This document shows positions 10,344 to 19,204 of a stretch of 64,000 nucleotides of DNA, one piece after another. Made by a program: the position numbers and the translations under genes. A model generated the notes under the pieces. It was not told the DNA's origin, made no database searches, and saw nothing but the letters and a program-made list of their open reading frames with translations. Source of the DNA: Oscillospiraceae bacterium (GTDB lineage Bacteria > Bacillota > Clostridia > Oscillospirales > Acutalibacteraceae); the NCBI GenBank assembly GCA_015065615.1, contig SVPY01000003.1:62001-126000 (forward strand), in the 5' to 3' direction. The stretch's first letter is position 1, and every line of letters starts with the position of its first letter.

Positions 10344-11045
10344 ATGAAAAATAAGCAGAATATTTTTATTGTTTTCGAGGTTTTGGCGCTTTTATTGCTT
10401 ATTCTCTGTTTTATGCCTCACGGTGAAGAACGCTTAAGCGAAGAGGAGATTGAAAGCTTAAGAACGAAATATGTTTTATATGACCAAGAAAATCCACTGG
10501 TTGAATTTACATCCGAGTATTATAATAAAACAATCAGGGATTACGTAAAAAATAACCACACCTTCGTGTACTGTGAAGTTTTAAGAGATGCTTATGAAGA
10601 ACTTAGCGGACTGGATAGGATAACGTACGTTAAAGTAAAAGTAATAAGCGATACCGAGGGCTTTTTCGAAGAAGGGGACGAGTTTGCTTTCAGATACGGA
10701 ATTATGGACAGTTACTATTCTCCCCAGCCTAAAAAAGGCGACAGAATAGTTGTTCCCGTTGGTTTCAGTATATATAACAAAATTTTTGATATATACGGCG
10801 ATAGAAACGGGTGTTACTACGTAACCGAGGATGATTTTGTAATTTCCGCATTTTTTGAGCGCGGAGATATAAAGTATTCGGGTATTAAAATAGACAGTTT
10901 AATGAAAAAATTAAAAAAGACCTACCTCGAAAGTACAGAGTACTTAAAACTTATGAAGGAAGAGTATAATCATAGCAGCGGCAGACGCGGTTTTGAAAAT
11001 TTAAACGAATATAAAAAGCTTATAAGAAGTAAAATAACGGAATAA
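10344..11045 (+). CDS. Hypothetical protein with N-terminal TM/signal
   Basis: SD ggaggg; intact ORF. Confidence 0.65.
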   Translation: MKNKQNIFIVFEVLALLLLILCFMPHGEERLSEEEIESLRTKYVLYDQENPLVEFTSEYYNKTIRDYVKNNHTFVYCEVLRDAYEELSGLDRITYVKVKVISDTEGFFEEGDEFAFRYGIMDSYYSPQPKKGDRIVVPVGFSIYNKIFDIYGDRNGCYYVTEDDFVISAFFERGDIKYSGIKIDSLMKKLKKTYLESTEYLKLMKEEYNHSSGRRGFENLNEYKKLIRSKITE

Positions 11046-11123
11046 CAGGCTCATTTTGAGGCATAATATTTACGTCAAAAGCTATAAATTAATTTTGACG
11101 TAAATATGAAAGGAACTGATAAA

Positions 11124-11450
11124 ATGAACAAACTTTCCTGTAGTGTAAAAGATTGCGTAAATAACGCTTCCGGTCTTTGCAGTCTTGAAAAAATTATCGT
11201 GGAAGGTCCTTCCGCTGTAAAGTGCGAGGGTACAAGCTGTGTTTCCTTCGTTGCCAAAAGAGGCGGCGCACAGAATTCCTGCGCAAAGGGTAACTGCGCA
11301 AGTGAGGAGACAAATATCGTATGTAAGGCTGAGCATTGTGTTTACAATGCAAACACCAAGTGTACCGCTTCAAAGGTTAACGTGGGCTGTGTATGCAGCG
11401 GTGTGTGCGTTTCAAGCGAAACAGAGTGCGAAACTTTTAAAGCAAAGTAA
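11124..11450 (+). CDS. Cys-rich protein with two DUF1540-like repeats
   Basis: Repeated CSVKDCVNNASGLCSLEKI / CKAEHCVYNANTKCTASKV; SD aaagga before ATG 11124. Confidence 0.8.
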   Translation: MNKLSCSVKDCVNNASGLCSLEKIIVEGPSAVKCEGTSCVSFVAKRGGAQNSCAKGNCASEETNIVCKAEHCVYNANTKCTASKVNVGCVCSGVCVSSETECETFKAK

Positions 11451-11457
11451 AAAATAG

Positions 11458-11489
11458 TTGACATTATAACTTTATGGTGGTATTATAAT
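11458..11489 (+). promoter_or_regulatory. Putative promoter
   Basis: TTGACA 11458-11463 and TATTATAAT 11481-11489. Confidence 0.55.
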
Positions 11490-11506
11490 CACCCAGCCTT
11501 AAAAAA

Positions 11507-11541
11507 GTGCCGGACAGGTTAAGCCCTGCCCGGCTTTTTGC
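11507..11541 (+). terminator. Rho-independent terminator
   Basis: GCCGGACAGG-ttaagC-CCTGCCCGGC followed by TTTTT. Confidence 0.8.
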
Positions 11542-11718
11542 GCCGTTTATTTAAATCACAAAGCCTCTTTATTACCCAAAATAGAGGATACAGATTAAGT
11601 TGCAAATTTGTATCAGGTCAGTTTTTTAGGTAGCCGTTAGCGGTGAAAACGGGTTAGGGATAAATTATTTCTGATTCATTACCGTGAAAGTGAATCTATG
11701 ATTGAAAGGAGCTATAAA

Positions 11719-12708
11719 ATGATAGAACTTAAAAACGTATGTAAGACCTACAAAATAGCAAAACGCGGAAGCTCTTTTAAAGAGACTTTCAAATCCTTCT
11801 TTTCTAAGAATTACACAGAAATAAAAGCCCTTAATAATGTAAGTTTCAAGATAAACGAGGGCGAAATAGTCGGCTACATAGGACCTAACGGCGCAGGCAA
11901 AAGCAGCACAGTTAAGATAATGAGCGGAATTTTAACTCCCGACAGCGGTGAATGTCACGTCTGTGGCATGGTACCCTGGAAGGAAAGAAAAGATTACGTA
12001 AAAAATATCGGTGTTGTTTTCGGGCAGCGTTCACAGCTTTGGTGGGACGTGCCCGTTATTGACTCTTTTGAGCTTTTAAAGGATATCTATGCAGTTGACA
12101 GCAAAACTTACAATAAAAACTTAAGCGACTTAACTGAGCTTTTGGACTTAAAGGAGATTTTAAAAACTCCCGTAAGGCAGTTAAGCTTAGGTCAAAGAAT
12201 GCGCTGTGAAGTTAGCGCCGCTTTGCTTCATGACCCCAAGGTGCTTTTCCTTGACGAGCCCACTATCGGTCTTGATGCAGTTTCCAAAATTGCAGTAAGG
12301 AATTTTATCAAAAGAGTGAATGCCGAGAAAAAGACAACGGTCATTTTAACCACCCACGATATGCAGGACATTGAAGCTTTAACCGACAGAATCCTGTTTA
12401 TAGGTAAGGGTCAAATTTTGCTGGACGGCACACTTAACGAGCTTAAAAAGCACGGCGGACATAATAAAAAGCTCACCGTGGAATTTTCAGGCGGTAAGCT
12501 TGAAAGGGAGAATTATTTAAGTCTTGAGGGTTTAAGCCTTATAGATGAATTCAGTGAAAGAGCTGTATTTTTAATTGACAGCGAAAAAATGTCCATTCCC
12601 GAGGCGGTAAATATTATTTCAAAGGACCTTAATATAACGGACCTTTCCGTGGAAGCGGACAGCATCGAAAATACTGTTGCCGCCCTTTACAGAAAGTTCG
12701 GAGTATAA
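11719..12708 (+). CDS. ABC-2 type transporter ATP-binding protein
   Basis: Walker A GPNGAGKSS, signature LSLGQRMR, Walker B VLFLDEPTIGLD. Confidence 0.92.
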   Translation: MIELKNVCKTYKIAKRGSSFKETFKSFFSKNYTEIKALNNVSFKINEGEIVGYIGPNGAGKSSTVKIMSGILTPDSGECHVCGMVPWKERKDYVKNIGVVFGQRSQLWWDVPVIDSFELLKDIYAVDSKTYNKNLSDLTELLDLKEILKTPVRQLSLGQRMRCEVSAALLHDPKVLFLDEPTIGLDAVSKIAVRNFIKRVNAEKKTTVILTTHDMQDIEALTDRILFIGKGQILLDGTLNELKKHGGHNKKLTVEFSGGKLERENYLSLEGLSLIDEFSERAVFLIDSEKMSIPEAVNIISKDLNITDLSVEADSIENTVAALYRKFGV

Positions 12709-12725
12709 GCGGAGGGAGAATATAA

Positions 12726-13529
12726 ATGAAAAAATATTTTACCTTTTTCAAAATACGCTTTCAGTCCACACTTCAGTACCGCACAGCCGCATGGGCAGGT
12801 GTTGCCACCCAGTTTGTGTGGGGCGGTATGCGAATTTTAATGTTTATGGCTTTTTACGAGGCGGACAAAAGCAGATTCCCAATGGAATTTACTGAGCTTA
12901 GCTCCTATATCTGGCTGCAGCAGGCGTTTTTAGCACTTTTTGCAGTATGGACTTTTGACAGCGAGATAATAGAAAGTATAACCTCAGGTAGTGTAGCAAA
13001 CGACCTTTTGCGCCCTATGGATGTTTATACCATGTGGTTCACTAAGGATATGACGTCAAGAATGGCGAAAGCCTTACTTCGCTGTGTGCCTGTTATAGCA
13101 ATTACTTCATTTTTACCCAAGCCCTACGGCTTAAGCCTGCCCAAAAGCTTTGAAGCCTTCCTGCTGTTTTTAATTACCCTTTTCCTTGGTGTGGCGGTAT
13201 TGGTTTCAATGGGTATGTACATTTACATATTAACGATGAAATTTATGTCCGCTATGGGTGTAAGGATACTTTTTGCCAATATTGCGGAATTTTTGGCAGG
13301 CTCCATAATTCCCTTGCCCTTTATGCCCGACGGCATCAGATTCTTCCTTGAAATGCTGCCCTTTGCTTCAGCAGGCAACCTGCCATTAAGAATTTACAGC
13401 GGCAATATCTCAGGAAGTGAGATGTGGTTTTATATCGCGGTGCAAATATTCTGGCTTTTATTCTTGCAAATCACAGGCAGAATCTGGCTTAAATCCAAAA
13501 TGAAAAAAGTTGTGGTGCAAGGAGGCTAA
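12726..13529 (+). CDS. ABC-2 family transporter permease
   Basis: Six-TM type protein directly downstream of the ATPase. Confidence 0.85.
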   Translation: MKKYFTFFKIRFQSTLQYRTAAWAGVATQFVWGGMRILMFMAFYEADKSRFPMEFTELSSYIWLQQAFLALFAVWTFDSEIIESITSGSVANDLLRPMDVYTMWFTKDMTSRMAKALLRCVPVIAITSFLPKPYGLSLPKSFEAFLLFLITLFLGVAVLVSMGMYIYILTMKFMSAMGVRILFANIAEFLAGSIIPLPFMPDGIRFFLEMLPFASAGNLPLRIYSGNISGSEMWFYIAVQIFWLLFLQITGRIWLKSKMKKVVVQGG

Positions 13530-13544
13530 AATTGAAAACTTCGT

Positions 13545-13841
13545 TTTCAATTTATCGTATTTCTTTTCGATATTCGAAGAATATCGATTTTCTAAAGAAA
13601 ACCAAGAAAATACGCCCACAGAGTAAACTAAGAGGAATTTTAAAACGTTAGTTTCAATTTATCGTATTTCTTTTCGGTATTCGAAGAATATCGATTTTCT
13701 AAAGAAAACCAAGAAAATACGCCCACAGAGTAAACTAAGAGGAATTTTAAAACGTTAGTTTCAATTTATCGTATTTCTTTTCGATATTCGAAGAATATCG
13801 ATTTTCTAAAGAAAACCAAGAAAATACGCCCACAGAGTAAA
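13545..13841 (+). repeat. Tandem repeat, 107-bp period, about 2.8 copies, with nested inverted repeats
   Basis: Copies start at 13545, 13652 and 13759 (tttcaatttatcgtatttcttttcg...); nearly identical. Confidence 0.95.
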
Positions 13842-13876
13842 TTGTTTACTAAAAATTTAATAGAAGGAAGAAAGTA

Positions 13877-14668
13877 ATGAAACAGAATAAATTTAAGATT
13901 TACGGAAAATTCTTTTCCATAAATTTAAAAACTCAGCTTCAGTATAAAGGTTCCTTTGTGATGATGTTTTTCGGTCAGTTTTTAACTGCTTTTTCAGGCT
14001 TTATGATGATTTATTTCCTTTTTGACCGTTTTAATGCAGTTAAGGATTTCAGCATAAATGAAGTTTTACTGTGCTACTCCGTGTCCCACATAAGCTTTTC
14101 ACTTTCTGAGGTATTTGTAAGAGGCTTTGATGCCTTTGGTTCAACAGTAAGAACGGGTGACTTTGACAGAATTTTACTGCGCCCGGGCAGTACTATTTTC
14201 CTTATCCTCTGTTCGAAAATGGATTTTACAAGGCTGGCAAAGGCTTTAAACGGCGTTATTATAATGATTTTTGCTGTAATTAACGCAGGAATTATATGGG
14301 ACGGGATGAAAATATTCACCCTGGTGCTTATGGTGCTTTGCGGTATGGCACTCTATTCAGCCCTCTTTTTAATTTACGCCGCCCTTTGTTTCTACACAAC
14401 TCAGGGATTGGAGGTTATGAATATATTTACTGACGGCGGCAGAGAATTCGGTCAGTACCCCTTAAGCGTTTACGGTGAAAACGTACTGAAATTCCTCACT
14501 TTTGTGGTACCTATGGCGCTTTTCCAATATTACCCATTTCTGTATTTAACGGGCAGGGTAAACAGCATGGTTTACTGCTTCCTGCCTTTAGGCACGCTTC
14601 CCTTTATGATTCCTGCCTATATTATATGGAGAGTGGGACTTAAGCATTATAAATCAACTGGTTCCTAA
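13877..14668 (+). CDS. ABC-2 family transporter permease
   Basis: Hydrophobic; same family as 12726-13529 context. Confidence 0.85.
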   Translation: MKQNKFKIYGKFFSINLKTQLQYKGSFVMMFFGQFLTAFSGFMMIYFLFDRFNAVKDFSINEVLLCYSVSHISFSLSEVFVRGFDAFGSTVRTGDFDRILLRPGSTIFLILCSKMDFTRLAKALNGVIIMIFAVINAGIIWDGMKIFTLVLMVLCGMALYSALFLIYAALCFYTTQGLEVMNIFTDGGREFGQYPLSVYGENVLKFLTFVVPMALFQYYPFLYLTGRVNSMVYCFLPLGTLPFMIPAYIIWRVGLKHYKSTGS

Positions 14669-14676
14669 ATAAAATG

Positions 14677-14811
14677 ACCTTCTGTGAACACACATTTAAT
14701 CTTTTTAAACCCCTCCTATTTTGCTGTGCAAAATTTTCCTCCCCTTACAGGGGAGGCGAGGAGTTCCCCCGAGAAGAAATAAAGGGGAAAGATGTGGTGT
14801 TTACAGAAGGT
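14677..14811. repeat. Inverted-repeat-bounded element (MITE-like or compound terminator)
   Basis: accttctgtgaacacacat .. atgtggtgtttacagaaggt at the ends, internal cctcccctt/aggggagg hairpin. Confidence 0.6.
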
Positions 14812-15586
14812 TTTCTTTTTTAATGCGGAATATGTTTTTTCTGCCCTCTTTGCCCACGTTTTCGCAAAGACCCAAATAACAGAGGGTGTTTATGGCGCTG
14901 TAGCTGTTGCGGCTGTTGCACTTTGAAAGCTTCTGTAAATCGGAAGCGCTGAAAATTTCGGGTAAATCTTCGGGCAAAAGCTTTAATAAATCCCTCGGTG
15001 TGTTTATTATAAAAATATCGATAAGCTCGCGGGGGTATCTCTCAATTCTGGTAGCCCCTTTTTTCCTATCCTTACTTTTGCCGTCCAGCATCTTAAAATC
15101 GTCGGTATCAATATGCATTAACGTGATAGTTAACCGCGGGTTATTAAGCTTATCTTTTATGCCGTAAAGCTCCCCGAATACGTCAATAAGTCTGCCTATT
15201 TTGGGGCTTCTGTGGGCTTTGCTTGTTTCTCCTGTTTCGGGGTCAAGCCAGCTTACGTATTTGTGAAAGGGGATGGGATGAATTAAATTGACGTCGGTTA
15301 CGGCAAGAAAATACATAAGCTTTTTTGATAAATTTTTAAAGCTTCGCGTCTGCACTTCCACAATGCCCTCTTCGTTAATTGCATCTGCATAGAAGCTGCC
15401 AAGCTTTACTTCGTGGTCGCTGCTGTAAGGGGAAAAGTAGAATTTCAAAGTTAAGTGCATTATTTTTTCGGAGAGTATACCTATGGTGGGGTTTTCGCTG
15501 CAGTAGGTTTTGGCTTTTTCAAAAGCTTCCGCAAATTTTTCTTTTTCATATAAACTTAAATTTAAATTTAAATTTAAATTATCCAC
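14801..15586 (-). CDS. Hypothetical protein: possible PD-(D/E)XK-like N-terminal region plus C-terminal winged helix
   Basis: E..YADAI..GIVEVQT pattern; FSASDLQKLSKCNSRNSYSAINTLCYLGLCENVG helical/wing segment. Confidence 0.45.
   Translation of the reverse strand: MDNLNLNLNLSLYEKEKFAEAFEKAKTYCSENPTIGILSEKIMHLTLKFYFSPYSSDHEVKLGSFYADAINEEGIVEVQTRSFKNLSKKLMYFLAVTDVNLIHPIPFHKYVSWLDPETGETSKAHRSPKIGRLIDVFGELYGIKDKLNNPRLTITLMHIDTDDFKMLDGKSKDRKKGATRIERYPRELIDIFIINTPRDLLKLLPEDLPEIFSASDLQKLSKCNSRNSYSAINTLCYLGLCENVGKEGRKNIFRIKKENLL
15556..15580 (+). repeat. Hexanucleotide microsatellite (TTAAAT)4 in the N-terminus of the minus-strand gene
   Basis: Four exact TTAAAT units encoding NLNLNLNL. Confidence 0.9.
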
Positions 15587-15647
15587 GGTATCACTCCTTT
15601 CGGATATTAATTATATAACACAAGTATAAATATTGCAACAAAAAGGG

Positions 15648-15676
15648 AAGGAAACCAATAAGGTCTCCTTCCTTTT
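15648..15676. terminator. Terminator hairpin
   Basis: GGAAGGA..TCCTTCC with A and T tracts. Confidence 0.6.
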
Positions 15677-15678
15677 TA

Positions 15679-16251
15679 CTACGGTTTGAGTTTAAGTATA
15701 ATTTTATGAGAGAGAAATGCAAGATAGTGTCCAACTAAAATTCCCAGTGAGTTTAAAATAAAATCGTCAATATCGAAACTTCTGCCGATTACAGGCTGAA
15801 AAAGCTCAATAAACAGAGGGATAATAAGTGAAACCGTGCAGATATTCTTAAACTGAAGTTTGCCTGAAATCAAATAGACGAAAATACCGTAGGGCACAAA
15901 CATCAGCATATTTAAAGTGAGCATGGTTTTTACCCAACTGCCGAAAGTAAATTCACCCGTAAGCCACTTGCAAATTGAAGGAATAAAGTTAAAGCCGCCC
16001 GAAAATATGGGAGCAAGGGTCTCATTACAGTAGCCGTTTTTTACGTGAAAATAAAAGTAAGTCCAGAAATTTTGCGGCAGTAAAGTAAGGCTTATAAGCC
16101 CCGTGACGTAAACCGTAAAAAGAATTCGTATAATTTCCTTTTTTACAGGGAGTTTTTCCTGCAGTTTTCGGTATTTATTCAGTTTATAAAGTGTGTAAAT
16201 AAGTCCTGCAAGTAAAGAAACAGGCAAAACTTCAAGGAATAAACTAAGCAT
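15679..16251 (-). CDS. VanZ family protein
   Basis: VYVTGLISLTLLPQNFW; NFIPSI; LIIPLFIELFQPVIGRSFDIDDFILNSLGILVG. Confidence 0.85.
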   Translation of the reverse strand: MLSLFLEVLPVSLLAGLIYTLYKLNKYRKLQEKLPVKKEIIRILFTVYVTGLISLTLLPQNFWTYFYFHVKNGYCNETLAPIFSGGFNFIPSICKWLTGEFTFGSWVKTMLTLNMLMFVPYGIFVYLISGKLQFKNICTVSLIIPLFIELFQPVIGRSFDIDDFILNSLGILVGHYLAFLSHKIILKLKP

Positions 16252-18292
16252 TTTCTTTCTCTTTAATCTGAACTGTTTTAAAAATTATTTCCGCTTTGAA
16301 AACGTCGTCCTCAATTTTTATATTAAAGATTCCGTTCATATTTTTTACGAAGGTATCGGCTATTGAAAGTCCCAAACCCGAGCCCTCACTGCTTCTGGAT
16401 TCATCACCGCGCTTGAATCTTTCCAGTATTTCGCTTTCGGTGAAATTCATCTCGTATGATGAAACATTCTTGATTTCAAACACAGCTTCGCCGTTTGTTT
16501 CAGCAAGCTTAAGGAAAATTCGCGTACCGTTGAGGGAATATTTTAAAGCGTTATCTATTAAATTCTGCAGCACCCTGAAAAGCTTTTTGCCGTCTCCCTT
16601 AATATAAATCTCGTTTTCGGGCAATAAAACCTTAATGGGAGAGGGGCTGTTTTCAATTTTATCGCTCAATTCCGTTAAAGTCTGGTTAATAAGTTGCTTT
16701 AAGCCTAAGGTTTCGCTTACTGAAAGCTCAGTTTGGCTTGAAGCTTTTGAAAGGTCGAAAATATCCGCGATCATATTTTTAAGCCTTAAGCTTTTCTGCT
16801 TGATTATTTTCACATAGTCGCGGCTTTCGTCCGAGAGGTTTTCGTCGTCGTTTAAAAATTCCACGTAGCTTAATATGGAAGTTAGAGGGGTTTTTAAATC
16901 GTGGCTTACGTTACTTATCAGCTCGGTTTTCATTTTTTCGGAGGATACTGCTTTTTTAACAGCCTTATCCATACCTTCGCCTATAGAGTTTAAATTTTCG
17001 GGAAGCTTGCCGAAAATCGGATTCATATTTGAAGGGAGTTTACTTTCAAAGTCGCCCTCGCGCATTTTTCTTGCGGCTTCTTTTACTTCTTCCATTTCAA
17101 GGCTTAAATTAGCGGCAGCTTTAAAGCAAACAAAGGCGATAAATAAAAAGTAAATAAGGGTAACAAATATGCCGAAGTATAAAGATCTTGTTAACAGGGT
17201 TGAGAATATGAATATTATGCCGCCTATAAAGAGGGACAAAATTAAAGCCGTAAAGAAGAATATAACATAGCCTGTTAAAGTGGATTTTAAAGCTTTGGAA
17301 ATTTTAATAAATCCCTTTTTTAAATACCTATACAGTGCGGCAACGGTTGTATGAGCAAAAAGCTCGTTTCTTTTCGCTCTTTTTACTAAGTTAACAAACA
17401 CCTTGTAGCTGAAAAGGGAGAAACACGCCCCTGCCGTAATTTCCGTAAACCAATAAAAACCTACGGAGTAAGTGCCGTTGACTCTGAAAAATTTTACGGA
17501 GAAATAAATAAGGAAATAAGAGAAAATAAGATAAATTAAAACTAATATATCGTTATAAATTTTCTCGTGATATAAAATTTCCTTTAATTTATTTTTGTCC
17601 TTAGTTCTTATATGGGAAGTTATTCCCGAAAGAATGAAACCGCCGATAATAAGGAATACACCGCCGCAGAAAGCACCGAAATACTTCTTGCCTTGTGACT
17701 GGGAGTAAATTTCCCATGAACGGATATTATTTTCCGCCTCGTCGGTAAGCCAAACGTAAATATAATAATTTTCTGTAGCGTACTCTATATAGTTTCCTTC
17801 TATTGCTTCGCTGTCAGTTTCGTTCTCCGCTATATAAGGCTGATAATCGTAGCCGTAGCTTGTTTCATAGTGATAATTTTTCGAATAAATATAGCTTAAG
17901 CTGGTGCTATCGGCAAATTTATCCTTCAAAATATCCTTCATATTTTCGCCACTATCTTTAATTACGTAGCGGTAGCCCTGCTTTGCAAGTTCATCAAGAT
18001 TTTTTTCTAAGTAACTTAGCTCTTCCTTTGTGTGTTCTGTAATGAAAACCCCGTCGGTTTTACCTATTTCTTTTATATCGTTATAAAAAGAACAGTAAGA
18101 AAAAAGCAGGTCCATAACTTCGCTTTGTTTATTATGGGAAGAATAATTGACCGTGTCTCCGCTATTTAAGTAAGAAAGTACGCTTTTTCCGTTAAGAAGC
18201 GCAAGTGAGAGAAACATATAACCTATAAAGATTATAAGTACTGAGAGTGCGCTTAGTATTTTTGTTTTTTTAGCCTTCGATTTTGTATCCAA
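16244..18292 (-). CDS. Sensor histidine kinase
   Basis: HisKA NVSHDLKTPLTSILSYVEFL; HATPase NLIDNALKYS, GSGLGLSIA. Confidence 0.92.
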   Translation of the reverse strand: MDTKSKAKKTKILSALSVLIIFIGYMFLSLALLNGKSVLSYLNSGDTVNYSSHNKQSEVMDLLFSYCSFYNDIKEIGKTDGVFITEHTKEELSYLEKNLDELAKQGYRYVIKDSGENMKDILKDKFADSTSLSYIYSKNYHYETSYGYDYQPYIAENETDSEAIEGNYIEYATENYYIYVWLTDEAENNIRSWEIYSQSQGKKYFGAFCGGVFLIIGGFILSGITSHIRTKDKNKLKEILYHEKIYNDILVLIYLIFSYFLIYFSVKFFRVNGTYSVGFYWFTEITAGACFSLFSYKVFVNLVKRAKRNELFAHTTVAALYRYLKKGFIKISKALKSTLTGYVIFFFTALILSLFIGGIIFIFSTLLTRSLYFGIFVTLIYFLFIAFVCFKAAANLSLEMEEVKEAARKMREGDFESKLPSNMNPIFGKLPENLNSIGEGMDKAVKKAVSSEKMKTELISNVSHDLKTPLTSILSYVEFLNDDENLSDESRDYVKIIKQKSLRLKNMIADIFDLSKASSQTELSVSETLGLKQLINQTLTELSDKIENSPSPIKVLLPENEIYIKGDGKKLFRVLQNLIDNALKYSLNGTRIFLKLAETNGEAVFEIKNVSSYEMNFTESEILERFKRGDESRSSEGSGLGLSIADTFVKNMNGIFNIKIEDDVFKAEIIFKTVQIKEKENA

Positions 18293-18968
18293 GTCCCCAC
18301 ACCACCTTTAAATATTTTGGTTCCCTCGGATTTATCTCAATTTTTTCTCTTATTCTCCTTATATGTACCATTACCGTGTTATCGGTGCCGAAAGCATCCT
18401 GATTCCATACGGCGGAGTAAATCTGCTCGGCTGAGAACACGTGGTTTTTGTTGAGCATAAGGAAGTGGAGAATATTGAATTCGGTAGGGGTAAGCTTGAC
18501 CTTTTCGCCGTTTACGGTTAAAGTTTTTGCGGCGGTATTAATGGAAAGACCGCTTACCGTAATTACGTTTTTATCCTCGCTTACTTTGCCGCTGCCTAAA
18601 ATTTTATACCTTCTTAGCTGACTCCTTACTCTTGCCAGAAGCTCCTGGGGGTTATATGGCTTGGTTACGTAATCGTCTGCGCCTATTGAAAGACCTAAAA
18701 TTTTGTCGCTGTCCTCACTTTTTGCCGAAAGAATTATAATGGGGATATTGTTTTTCTCCCTTATTTTCATTGTGGCGGAAAGTCCGTCCAGCTTCGGCAT
18801 CATAATATCGAGGATGATAAGGTCAATTTTATCCGTAACCAGCTTATCGAGAGCTTCAAGACCGTTATTTGCTGTTACCGTCTCGTAGCCTTCGTCTTTT
18901 AGAAGTTTTGAAATGGCGAAAGCTATCTCGCGGTCGTCATCCACTACCAGAATTTTTTCTTTTTCCAC
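18270..18968 (-). CDS. OmpR/VanR-like response regulator
   Basis: Receiver KILVVDDDREIAF..LIILDIMMPKLDG; winged-helix C-terminus VMVHIRRIREKI. Confidence 0.93.
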   Translation of the reverse strand: MEKEKILVVDDDREIAFAISKLLKDEGYETVTANNGLEALDKLVTDKIDLIILDIMMPKLDGLSATMKIREKNNIPIIILSAKSEDSDKILGLSIGADDYVTKPYNPQELLARVRSQLRRYKILGSGKVSEDKNVITVSGLSINTAAKTLTVNGEKVKLTPTEFNILHFLMLNKNHVFSAEQIYSAVWNQDAFGTDNTVMVHIRRIREKIEINPREPKYLKVVWGLGYKIEG

Positions 18969-19204
18969 TTTTTTGAGCCTCCTTGGGATTGCAGGTTTAT
19001 TATATACACGAAATCTTACGTATTTACTTATAAAATTCTTAATATTTTCTTAAATATATACGAATTTTAAGGGGTAAATGTTACAGCAAAGCGCAAATTT
19101 TCAATAGACAATTAAAAAATACCTTGCTATAATAATTATAGTATAAAAAAGCATCAAAACGGTAACAAAAAACGGCAAAAAATAAAAAAGCGAGGGAATT
19201 TTTT

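Noticed and set aside
13545-13841. Possible CRISPR array
   Set aside because: The whole 107-bp unit repeats with no unique spacers; it is a tandem repeat with internal hairpins.
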